Shown here: piece by piece, positions 1-5,813 of the stretch | Layout: each line of letters opens with the position of its first letter | Position numbering within the stretch: position 1 is the first letter of the stretch | DNA from: an uncultured Arcobacter sp. | GTDB taxonomy: Bacteria; Campylobacterota; Campylobacteria; Campylobacterales; Arcobacteraceae | Length of the DNA: 6,300 nt | Direction of reading: 5' to 3' | Assembly: GCA_913062735.1 (NCBI GenBank) | Contig: CAJXWI010000161.1 | Location: forward strand, 1 to 6,300 | Notes under the pieces: model-generated | What the model was told of the DNA's origin: nothing | The model's input: the letters and a program-made list of their open reading frames with translations, nothing else | Databases searched by the model: none | Made by a program: the position numbers and the translations under genes

Positions 1-25
1 CTCCAATAATTGCAATGTCGTATAT
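1..25 (-). CDS. Possible 5' end of an FAD/NAD(P)-binding oxidoreductase (partial, unusual start)
   Basis: Only eight codons fit in the window. Read on the minus strand from position 25 they give (M/I)YDIAIIG, with one further base G at the edge. That is the typical opening of a Rossmann dinucleotide-binding fold (beta strand leading into GxGxxG), common in FAD-dependent oxidoreductases. A good Shine-Dalgarno AAGGA (36-32) lies six bases before an ATA codon (25-23). This frame has an in-frame TAA at 37-35, and no ATG, GTG or TTG lies in frame between that stop and the motif. So either ATA is the start codon, or the real gene differs, for example by a sequence error or a start in another frame outside my view. 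The gene would follow the kinase by 16 bp, probably in the same transcript. Its function cannot be told from so few residues. Confidence 0.3.
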
Positions 26-34
26 ATTTTGTCC

Positions 35-55
35 TTAACTTTTAACTTTTAACTT
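35..55. repeat. Three tandem copies of a 7-bp unit (TTAACTT)
   Basis: Positions 35-41, 42-48 and 49-55 are identical heptamers. They cover the last codons and stop of the sensor kinase and run up to the Shine-Dalgarno of the next gene. Because each unit carries TAA on the minus strand, the kinase still ends ...KVKS if a unit is lost or gained (as long as two remain), so copy-number change should not alter the protein. Confidence 0.8.
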
Positions 56-1310
56 TTATAATGAAAATATTTTCTTCATTTTCATAAATATATTTTAATT
101 CATAATCATTGGCTTTTAAAATTGCATGGACAATATATAAACCCAAACCAAAACCTTCTTTACTTTTATCTTCATTCATGAAAAAGGGTTCAAAATAATC
201 CTCTAAAGGATGAAGGAGTTTTTTTCCATCATTAATAAATAAAATCTCATTTTCATCATTGGTTTCAATGCGTACACTTGAAGAGTTTGAATATTTAATT
301 GCATTGTCCAATAAATTTTTCACAGCAACTGAGAAAAGTTTGAAGTTTATATTGAGTTTTTTATTAGAGTATTTATTAATAATTACATCTTCATCCAATA
401 AAAGCATATCAGAAGCATTGTCAATAACATCGGCTAAAAAATAGTCATTTTTTTCAATATTACTTGTAGAAGAAATAAGTTCTTCAATAGAAGAAAACTC
501 ATTAATAAGGGATTCCAAACGATTAAAAACATTCTTCATTTTTTCATCATTACCCGCGCTGTTATCAAGTTCGCTTAAAAACTTACCTTTTGTAATAGGT
601 GTTTTTAATTCATGCATAATATTTCTAATGAAAATATTTCTTGCGTCTTTTATCTGTTTTAATTTATCGGCCGCATTTTTAAATTCCTTGGCTAAAACAG
701 ATACCTCATCAAGTTTATTCGTATCACAACATTTAAAATCAAAGTGCTCATCCCCTAACATTTTTACCTTATCTTTTAATATTTTTAAAGGATAAAGTTT
801 TCGTAAGGTTGTAATAAAAGAAACAATCAAGGTAATAAAAATAACAGCAAAAACCAAGATTAAATAAATTCTTGTATTTTCAAAAACATCATTATTGTCT
901 TTTAATAAAAATGTTTTACCCCTATCTTTAATATACAAATACAAAGTACTGTCTAAGGATATAACACGAACAAGACCATGTTTTATATTCTTTTTAACTA
1001 AAACTTTTGTCATTGGATTATAGGTAATTGCATTTTGGGTACCTGTTTTAGAAATGATTTCTAAATTCATTGCTTCTATATTTTCTTTGAAATTAATGCG
1101 CTTTTTATTAGAAAATGAAGATCCGCCACGCTTATTATGTTTCATTTGACTTACAAGTACCATTTGAGCTATTGGAAAATAACGCTTCTTTAATTCACGA
1201 TTTTCATTTTTGTAATCATTAATTAAAAGAATTACAAAAGAGCTTGTAACAAGTATCAGTGAAATTATAAATGAAATTATTATTGTAAAAAATATTGATT
1301 GTCTGTTCAT
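42..1310 (-). CDS. ArsS-like membrane sensor histidine kinase
   Basis: 422-residue sensor kinase of a two-component system, expected in the inner membrane. Visible parts in order: TM1 at about residues 6-30; a periplasmic sensor region of about 115 residues (31-146), basic and without a recognised domain; TM2 at about 147-168; a HAMP-like linker to about 220; a dimerisation helix with phosphoacceptor His233 in NIMHELKTP; and an ATPase domain with N box KNLLDNAIKYS (331-341), INDG (359-362), F box EPFF (374-377) and G2 box GFGLGL (386-391). The IMHELKTPITKGK helix resembles H. pylori ArsS (HP0165), from a family linked there to acid response; the ligand here is unknown. The start ATG overlaps the regulator's stop as ATGA and has no clear Shine-Dalgarno, so translation is probably coupled. 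Length and catalytic motifs look complete. Confidence 0.93.
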   Translation of the reverse strand: MNRQSIFFTIIISFIISLILVTSSFVILLINDYKNENRELKKRYFPIAQMVLVSQMKHNKRGGSSFSNKKRINFKENIEAMNLEIISKTGTQNAITYNPMTKVLVKKNIKHGLVRVISLDSTLYLYIKDRGKTFLLKDNNDVFENTRIYLILVFAVIFITLIVSFITTLRKLYPLKILKDKVKMLGDEHFDFKCCDTNKLDEVSVLAKEFKNAADKLKQIKDARNIFIRNIMHELKTPITKGKFLSELDNSAGNDEKMKNVFNRLESLINEFSSIEELISSTSNIEKNDYFLADVIDNASDMLLLDEDVIINKYSNKKLNINFKLFSVAVKNLLDNAIKYSNSSSVRIETNDENEILFINDGKKLLHPLEDYFEPFFMNEDKSKEGFGLGLYIVHAILKANDYELKYIYENEENIFIIKVKS

Positions 1311-1981
1311 TGTGTGAATTTATACCCCATTCCTCGAATTGTATGAAGATATTGTGGCTTTTTGCTGTCATCTTCAATTTTATGTCTTATTCTGTTTATT
1401 ATAACAGATAAAGAGCCAACATTGTCATAATCAGAATTTAATAAATTTGAATGTTCAAATATGTCTTCTCTCGAAATTATAAAATCCACCCGTTTTAAAA
1501 ACAAAGACAGTACTTCATATTCCCCAGCAGTTAATTTAAGCGCAAGATTGTTTTTTTTGATTGTTTTTTTCTCTTCATCTAATACAAAGGTTTTTTTTTC
1601 ATCATGTGTTTTATTGCTTTTATTAAAACGCCTAAGAATGGTTTTAATTCGTATTTCTAACTCTCTTGGATCATAAGGCTTTGGTAAATAATCATCAGCT
1701 CCTAATTGTAAAGCAGAAACTTTATCACTTATATCACTTCTCGCACTTGAAATAATAATAGGAATATCATGATGTTCTAAAATAGCTTTGCATACATCCA
1801 AACCATCCATTCCAGGAAGAGTCAAATCTAAAATCACCAAATCATAGGTTTTTAGTTTTAAAGCACTAAGCCCTAAAAAAGGATCTTCAAAATTTGTCAC
1901 TTCTATATTAAACTTTAAAAGATATTGAGTTAACACTTCTGCTAACTCACTATCGTCTTCAACCATTAGTATCTTTGTCAT
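1307..1981 (-). CDS. OmpR/PhoB-family response regulator
   Basis: 224-residue cytoplasmic DNA-binding response regulator, partner of the kinase encoded immediately downstream. The receiver domain (residues 1-120) has the acidic pocket E8-D9-D10, phosphoacceptor Asp52 in LVILDLTLPG, the switch Ser79 and the invariant Lys101 in LPKPYDP. A Lys-rich linker (about 121-145) leads to a winged-helix effector (about 146-223) ending in the typical YLHTIRGMGYKF. The start ATG at 1981 has AAAGG seven bases upstream, inside the end of the Spy-like gene, which it overlaps by 23 bp; the stop overlaps the kinase start by 4 bp. This overlap chain makes one operon very likely. The linker coding contains A9 (1591-1599) and A8/A7 runs. 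By the kinase's similarity it would match the H. pylori HP0166 group; that 'ArsR' name is unrelated to arsenic repressors. Confidence 0.94.
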   Translation of the reverse strand: MTKILMVEDDSELAEVLTQYLLKFNIEVTNFEDPFLGLSALKLKTYDLVILDLTLPGMDGLDVCKAILEHHDIPIIISSARSDISDKVSALQLGADDYLPKPYDPRELEIRIKTILRRFNKSNKTHDEKKTFVLDEEKKTIKKNNLALKLTAGEYEVLSLFLKRVDFIISREDIFEHSNLLNSDYDNVGSLSVIINRIRHKIEDDSKKPQYLHTIRGMGYKFTQ

Positions 1982-2426
1982 TGTTTAACCTTTTATTATG
2001 ACGCGAAGACATTCTTTCTTTTTTGTCATCTAATCGTTTTTTTAGTTCTTCTTTTTGTTGTTTATTTAATACAGCATATACTTTTTCAATCACATTTGCT
2101 TTTGATTCTAACATATTTTCTTTTTTTGCTTTCATAAGTGAAAGGTATTTATTCTTATTAAAAGAAGTACTTGTAAAAGCATCTAATAAAGAATGCTTCT
2201 TTTGCATACTCTCATGCATGATTTTTTTAATCTCTTCTTTTTGTTTAGCACTTAAATATATCTTTTTTAATGTTGAAAAAAATGGCATTTTATGCTCTTT
2301 ATTCATACTATGATGTTTTTTAAAGTTCTTTTTATGGCCTTCACCTTTTGTATCTTGCGAAAAAGCAAATAAGCCTGAAGCCAACATGGTAGAAAGTACT
2401 ATTCCTGTAATAATTTTTTTATTCAT
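1959..2426 (-). CDS. Spy/CpxP-like periplasmic stress protein
   Basis: 155-residue secreted protein. Residues 1-23 look like a Sec signal peptide (basic MNKK, hydrophobic core, likely cleavage around AFS-Q). The mature part begins with a His/Met/Lys-rich stretch (about 29-48: H31, H38, H39, M41, H45, M47) and is then mostly charged helix. Two LTxxQ-like motifs, L58SAKQ62 and L120NKQQ124, each followed by a basic/acidic helix, are the hallmark of Spy/CpxP proteins, small all-helical dimers that protect periplasmic proteins or damp a sensor kinase. AAGGA lies six bases before the ATG. The gene is first in the unit with the regulator and kinase and overlaps the regulator by 23 bp, so feedback on the kinase, as CpxP does on CpxA, is a reasonable inference. 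The His/Met stretch could bind metal. Family assignment rests on motifs, not on overall similarity. Confidence 0.8.
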   Translation of the reverse strand: MNKKIITGIVLSTMLASGLFAFSQDTKGEGHKKNFKKHHSMNKEHKMPFFSTLKKIYLSAKQKEEIKKIMHESMQKKHSLLDAFTSTSFNKNKYLSLMKAKKENMLESKANVIEKVYAVLNKQQKEELKKRLDDKKERMSSRHNKRLNNDKDTNG

Positions 2427-2442
2427 AATTAATCCTTAAATT

Positions 2443-2462
2443 AAAACATCCTAAGATGTTTT
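2443..2462 (-). other. Small hairpin in the spy-like leader (weak terminator or attenuator)
   Basis: A perfect 8-bp inverted repeat, AAAACATC / GATGTTTT, with a 4-base loop. On the minus strand the 3' arm runs into TTTTAATTTAAGG, so the Shine-Dalgarno of the Spy-like gene begins six bases after the stem. The U-run is short. It could end part of the copA transcript, act as an attenuator, or shape the leader of the Spy-like mRNA. I cannot tell which. Confidence 0.45.
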
Positions 2463-2495
2463 TGATTTAAAATTATCACATGCTTCTTTTAATAC

Positions 2496-2526
2496 ATTAT
2501 GAACTTTATCTTAACCATGTCTTAAC
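2496..2526 (-). promoter_or_regulatory. Putative promoter with direct-repeat regulator site for the spy-like/regulator/kinase unit
   Basis: On the minus strand two identical GTTAAGA copies (2526-2520 and 2515-2509) lie 11 bp apart start to start, the phasing of tandem half-sites for OmpR/PhoB-type regulators. Seven bases downstream is CATAAT (2501-2496), a 5/6 match to a -10 box; the repeats would then overlap the -35 position, as in regulators that replace a poor -35. An alternative -10 is the extended TGTGATAAT (2480-2472). The leader would be about 45-65 nt. The site is inferred from sequence alone; its binder may be the regulator encoded downstream (autoregulation). Confidence 0.45.
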
Positions 2527-2535
2527 AAGACTTTT

Positions 2536-4704
2536 TTATAAGAGTTTTAAACGCAAAGAATTTAATACTACAATAACAGAAGAAAAGCTCATAGCCATAC
2601 CTGCATACATAGGACTTAATAAAATTCCAAAATATGGATATAAAACACCAGCAGCTAGAGGAATACCTAAGGCATTGTAAAAAAAGGCCCAAAAAAGATT
2701 TTGTTTTATAATTCTCATGGTTTTAAAAGACAAATCGATGCTTTTTTCTACCATTTTAATATCATTGTTCATTAATATAATATCACCTGCATCTTTAGTA
2801 ATATCAGAACCAGAATTTAAAGTCACTCCAATATCAGCTTGTTTAATAGAAATAGAGTCATTTAATCCATCCCCTATAAACATCACTTTTGCATTTTTTT
2901 GCATTTTTTTAATGATTTCATATTTTTCATTGGGCAATACTTGTGCATATACTTCAGCTATTCCTAAAATACCCGCTACACTTTTAGCCGTAATTTCATT
3001 GTCTCCTGTTAATAGCACGGGTTTGATATTTCTTTTCTTTAAAGAAGCTATTAACTCTCTTGCACCCTCTTTTAATTTATCTTCTAAACTTATTACCCCT
3101 ATACATATTTTATCAACAGCTAATAAAATTACGCCATTTCCTTTGGCTAAGGTTTCGTTATAAAAGTCTTCTTTTTCTTTTGGAATTACAATTGCATTTT
3201 CTTTCATTAAAGGCATATTTCCAATAAAGATTTCTTTTCCTTCTATTCTAGCACCCATTCCCATTCCCGCAATCGTTTTTAAATCTTCTACTTTTTTATT
3301 CATTTCTACATTATTGTTTTTTGCATATTTAACAATGGCTTTTGATATAGGATGCTCACTTAAAAGCTCAATACTAGCAATATCTTCTATATGCCCCTTA
3401 TCAATTAGAATCTCTTTTATACTTATTTCACCTTTGGTTAACGTACCTGTTTTATCAAATACTGCATAGTGTATGTCTTTTATTATTTCTAAGACTTCAG
3501 GGTTTTTAATTAATATTCCTTCTTTGGCTCCTTTTGCAACGGAACTTACTATTGCTATAGGAGTTGCAAGGCCAAGGGCACAAGGACAAGAAATAATAAG
3601 TACAGAAATACTTGCAAGGATGGCACTTAAAGTATCTCCTACAAAAAAGTACCACAAAATAAAAGTCAATATGGAAATTAGTATAACAATAGGCACAAAA
3701 ACATTAGCAACCTTATCAGCAAACCTAGCAATAGGCATTTGTTTACTTTGTGCTTTTGCTAATAATTCAATAATTTTTGAAAGTTGTGTATCGCTTGAGC
3801 GTTTTAAAACCTCTACTTTTAATGTTCCTTGAATATTAATAGTTCCTGCAATAATTTCATCGCCTTCTTCTTTATATACAGCCAAAGACTCTCCTGTAAT
3901 CATAGAAGCATCAATTTGAGCATTTCCTTCAATAATAAGTGCATCTGTAGATATTTTTTCACCTTGTTTTATTAAAACCCTGTCTTTAATTTGTAAGTCT
4001 TTTGCAGCTATTTCTTTAATACTTCCATCCTCTTGTATTAAGTTAGCATTTACAGGACTTAAATCCATAAGGTTTTTTAAAAAATCACTGGCACGTGCAC
4101 GTGAACGCTCTTCCAATAAACGGCCCAATAATACAAAAGTAATAATAACACTAGCCCCATCAAAATACACAAAACGCATGTTTTCTGGAATCAGCTCAGA
4201 GAATAAAACAACAAAAGCAGAATAAAAATACGCAGCAGAAGTACCTAGTGCTACTAGAACATTCATATCATAGTTCTTATGACTTAATGCCTGATAAGAA
4301 AGCACATAAAAACGCCCACCTGCAAGAAACTGCACAAAAGTAGCTAAAATAAAAACGATTGTTTGAGTATTATCGCCTAGGGGTCTAAACATTAAATAAA
4401 ACATAGCGGCTGTTAAAATAAAAGAGAAAATAAACATAGATCGTAAGGTTACATAGGCTTTTTCTTTATTAACTTCTAGCGCATGTAAATTTTCAACGAC
4501 ATCATAACCAAGAGATTTTATCTTTTGTATGAGTTTAGATTTATCTAAAAGCTCGCTATCAACAACAAATTCACCAGAATTATTCGCAAAACTAACGTCT
4601 GAGCTTATAAGGCCTTTCATTTTAGAAGTAACTTTTTTAATTCCATTACTGCAATTAACACAAGTCATACCCGATATATTTAATTTAATGTTTTCTTTTT
4701 TCAT
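2536..4704 (-). CDS. copA: Cu(I)-exporting P1B-type ATPase
   Basis: 722-residue inner-membrane copper pump, ATP-driven, moving Cu(I) from cytosol to periplasm. One N-terminal heavy-metal domain (about 5-70) has GMTC15VNC18. Then come the first membrane helices (within about 88-200), the actuator with TGES (270-273), TM6 with C373-P-C375, phosphorylated Asp417 in DKTGT, the nucleotide domain with SEHP (449-452), TGDN (566-569) and GDGLND (611-616), and TM7/TM8 with Y676-N677 and M705xxSS (705-709). CPC plus YN plus MxxSS is the Cu(I) (P1B-1) signature. Odd point: the usual GDGxNDxP reads GDGLNDSI, lacking the proline. The start ATG is 2 bp after the repressor stop, with AAGGA upstream inside the repressor coding. 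Length is normal and all main catalytic residues are present. A CcoI-type ATPase supplying cbb3 oxidase is the alternative; the CopZ/repressor context favours CopA. Confidence 0.95.
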   Translation of the reverse strand: MKKENIKLNISGMTCVNCSNGIKKVTSKMKGLISSDVSFANNSGEFVVDSELLDKSKLIQKIKSLGYDVVENLHALEVNKEKAYVTLRSMFIFSFILTAAMFYLMFRPLGDNTQTIVFILATFVQFLAGGRFYVLSYQALSHKNYDMNVLVALGTSAAYFYSAFVVLFSELIPENMRFVYFDGASVIITFVLLGRLLEERSRARASDFLKNLMDLSPVNANLIQEDGSIKEIAAKDLQIKDRVLIKQGEKISTDALIIEGNAQIDASMITGESLAVYKEEGDEIIAGTINIQGTLKVEVLKRSSDTQLSKIIELLAKAQSKQMPIARFADKVANVFVPIVILISILTFILWYFFVGDTLSAILASISVLIISCPCALGLATPIAIVSSVAKGAKEGILIKNPEVLEIIKDIHYAVFDKTGTLTKGEISIKEILIDKGHIEDIASIELLSEHPISKAIVKYAKNNNVEMNKKVEDLKTIAGMGMGARIEGKEIFIGNMPLMKENAIVIPKEKEDFYNETLAKGNGVILLAVDKICIGVISLEDKLKEGARELIASLKKRNIKPVLLTGDNEITAKSVAGILGIAEVYAQVLPNEKYEIIKKMQKNAKVMFIGDGLNDSISIKQADIGVTLNSGSDITKDAGDIILMNNDIKMVEKSIDLSFKTMRIIKQNLFWAFFYNALGIPLAAGVLYPYFGILLSPMYAGMAMSFSSVIVVLNSLRLKLL

Positions 4705-4706
4705 TT

Positions 4707-5069
4707 TTATCCTTTGTCAGCGCTACTTTTTAAAACAGTCTCTAATAAACTTTTGATGTCTTTATTGCATATACGATAAAAAGACATTTTTTTATGTTTT
4801 CTAAAAGTGACAATGTTTTTTTCTCTTAAAATTTTAAGTTGATGAGAGACATGAGACTGGGGTAAATCAAGCACTCTTACCATTTCACCTACGCAAATTT
4901 CATAATTAAGCAAAGCATAGAGTATTTTGACTCTTATAGGATCACTCAAGGCTTTAAACACACACGTAATTGAAGGAAGTTCTTCTTCTTTTGGTAGTGA
5001 GTTTTGAATCTCTTCTAAATAAGATTCATCTTCGCAACAAGAGCGAAGAAGTTTTGTATCTTCACTCAT
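4707..5069 (-). CDS. ArsR/SmtB-family (CadC-like) metal-sensing repressor
   Basis: 120-residue winged-helix repressor. Core fold: VFKALSDPIRVKILYAL (37-53), then the recognition helix-turn-helix at about 62-86 containing SHVSHQLK (72-79), and the wing around FRKHKKMSFYRI (89-100). Possible metal ligands: an N-terminal extension with C11-C12 and E56-I-C59-V-G-E, aligning with the alpha3N thiolate site of CadC, where the motif is ELCVCD; here the second Cys is Gly. C36 and C101 are further Cys. The C-terminal alpha5 site with two His is absent (no His after H92). The reader should expect a soft-metal sensor; Cu(I) is inferred because the gene sits between the chaperone and copA, with gaps of 1 and 2 bp. 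It probably binds the CATATG repeats upstream and represses its own operon. Translation starts from ATG at 5069 with a weak GAAGATTAAG upstream. Confidence 0.9.
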   Translation of the reverse strand: MSEDTKLLRSCCEDESYLEEIQNSLPKEEELPSITCVFKALSDPIRVKILYALLNYEICVGEMVRVLDLPQSHVSHQLKILREKNIVTFRKHKKMSFYRICNKDIKSLLETVLKSSADKG

Positions 5070-5070
5070 C

Positions 5071-5274
5071 TTAATCTTCTATAATCTTAAAACCAATATC
5101 GGCCATTTCACTTTTAAATTCTTCTTCTTTTGAAGCTTCAATATCAAGCGTAACTTCTTTGGGATTAGTTTCTAAATTAACGATAATCTCTCCAAAGTCG
5201 TCTTCCAGTGAGCCTTTAATTAAATTTGCACAATTCTTGCAAGAGATGTTCTGAGCTTTAAATGTTTTTTTCAT
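5071..5274 (-). CDS. copZ: Small heavy-metal-associated (CopZ-like) copper chaperone
   Basis: 67-residue cytosolic single-domain protein of the ferredoxin-like heavy-metal-associated fold. KKTFKAQNISC12KNC15 gives the first strand and the metal-binding CxxC loop, followed by helix ANLIKGSLED, two strands (about 28-46), a second helix and the closing strand GFKIIED. In the family two Cys bind one Cu(I) and pass it to the N-terminal domain of CopA, which fits this operon. The residue before the first Cys pair differs from the common GMTCxxC: Met is replaced by Ile (NISC). The C-terminal half is acidic. First gene of the operon, directly behind the promoter; AAGGA lies six bases before the ATG and overlaps the operator. 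Its size is normal. Another soft metal (silver, or zinc/cadmium) cannot be excluded from sequence. Confidence 0.87.
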   Translation of the reverse strand: MKKTFKAQNISCKNCANLIKGSLEDDFGEIIVNLETNPKEVTLDIEASKEEEFKSEMADIGFKIIED

Positions 5275-5281
5275 AGTATTC

Positions 5282-5323
5282 CTTCATATGGTATTTTTTA
5301 CATATGAAGATATTAACATATGT
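5282..5323 (-). promoter_or_regulatory. Likely repressor operator: three CATATG hexamers at 16-bp spacing
   Basis: CATATG occurs at 5285-5290, 5301-5306 and 5317-5322, each 16 bp from the next. The first two form a perfect 9-nt inverted repeat, CTTCATATG / CATATGAAG (5282-5309); the last two form a 7-nt one, ACATATG / CATATGT (5300-5323); each has a 10-base spacer and they share the middle hexamer. The array covers the promoter spacer, the -10 flank, the likely start site and the Shine-Dalgarno, the usual placement for an ArsR-family repressor. Binding by the repressor of this operon is inferred. Confidence 0.65.
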
Positions 5324-5338
5324 TTATTAATTTGTCAA
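5310..5338 (-). promoter_or_regulatory. Sigma70-type promoter of the copZ-repressor-copA operon
   Basis: Reading the minus strand, a perfect TTGACA (5338-5333) is followed by a 17-base spacer and TAATAT (5315-5310), a 4/6 match to TATAAT in an AT-rich context. The start site would fall near 5303, giving a leader of about 28 nt before the ATG at 5274. A consensus -35 is unusual in Campylobacterota, where many promoters lack one, and fits a strong promoter held down by a repressor. Confidence 0.75.
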
Positions 5339-5526
5339 GTTTTGCATATTTTATTAATATTGAAATTCTTTTAATATTTGTGTCAGTATTTTTTTCATTT
5401 AAAATTAGTTAGTATTTTGATTTATGGGTATCAAATTTTGAAAAATATCTTATTTATGTGTCCGTTTTCTGTGAGTATTCCGTCTTATTTAATAGAGCTT
5501 AGGAATCTTTTACAAAAGGTCAAACC

Positions 5527-5655
5527 ATGAAAGACATCATCCTCTCTTTTTTTTCATTTTTATTATTTGTATTTATCATCTTGTTATTGTTTGTACTTGT
5601 GATAAAAGACGACATTGTATATTTAGAGAAAAACAGATTTTTTATTGATTTATAA
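5527..5655 (+). CDS. 42-residue single-span membrane microprotein, unknown function
   Basis: The only plus-strand gene I can support. It reads MKDIILSFFS..., one strongly hydrophobic helix at about residues 4-26 (Phe, Leu, Ile, Val only), then a short charged tail, IKDDIVYLEKNRFFIDL. I do not recognise it. Support: AAAAGG (5514-5519) ends seven bases before the ATG, the ORF ends at once before a strong terminator hairpin, and the composition is a clean transmembrane segment with charged flanks. It is divergent from the copper operon, sharing the 252-bp upstream region, and convergent with the PepSY gene. It resembles in form small accessory subunits of membrane complexes or stress microproteins, but no partner is shown. 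I see no convincing promoter for it. Chance ORFs in T-rich DNA can look hydrophobic, so some doubt remains. Confidence 0.6.
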   Translation: MKDIILSFFSFLLFVFIILLLFVLVIKDDIVYLEKNRFFIDL

Positions 5656-5685
5656 AAAATAATGCTATGTTTTTAGCATTATTTT
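5656..5685. terminator. Bidirectional intrinsic terminator
   Basis: A perfect 12-bp inverted repeat (5656-5667 and 5674-5685; core AATGCTA / TAGCATT) with a 6-base loop. On the plus strand it starts one base after the microprotein stop and is followed by ATTTA; on the minus strand the stem ends in six Ts (TTTTTTAT), a better U-tract. It would stop both the microprotein transcript and that of the convergent PepSY gene, whose stop codon lies about 130 bp away. Confidence 0.8.
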
Positions 5686-5813
5686 ATTTAACAATTATCA
5701 CAAATTAAAACAAGCACTCACTTTAATTCTTATCACTTGAAGCAGCCCATTATAATCAACTTTAGGATTAATAATATAGCTACTAAAATATCAAATGAAA
5801 GATTTAAAATGAT

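Noticed and set aside
35..55. Heptamer repeat at the kinase end as a phase-variation switch
   Set aside because: Working through the frames, the kinase keeps the same last residues and stop with two or more units, so changes in copy number would not alter the protein. It is also not phased at 10-11 bp like a regulator box.
2519..2538. Short hairpin GTCTT-AAC-AAGAC followed by six Ts on the plus strand
   Set aside because: It resembles a plus-strand terminator, but there is no plus-strand gene upstream, the stem is only 5 bp, and the sequence is better explained as part of the GTTAAGA direct repeat plus the end of copA.
2717..3163. Plus-strand ORFs of 96-148 codons opposite copA and the spy-like gene
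   Set aside because: They lie wholly inside strongly supported minus-strand genes, have no ribosome binding sites or recognisable domains, and show the composition expected of antisense frames.
5354..5378. Two TTAATATT copies 17 bp apart upstream of the copper promoter
   Set aside because: In such AT-rich DNA this is expected by chance, and the copies do not line up with a promoter or with the CATATG array.
5401..5513. A promoter for the microprotein
   Set aside because: TTTAAT (5488-5493) and TATCTT (5446-5451) resemble -10 boxes, but neither has a plausible -35 or extended -10, so I do not call one.
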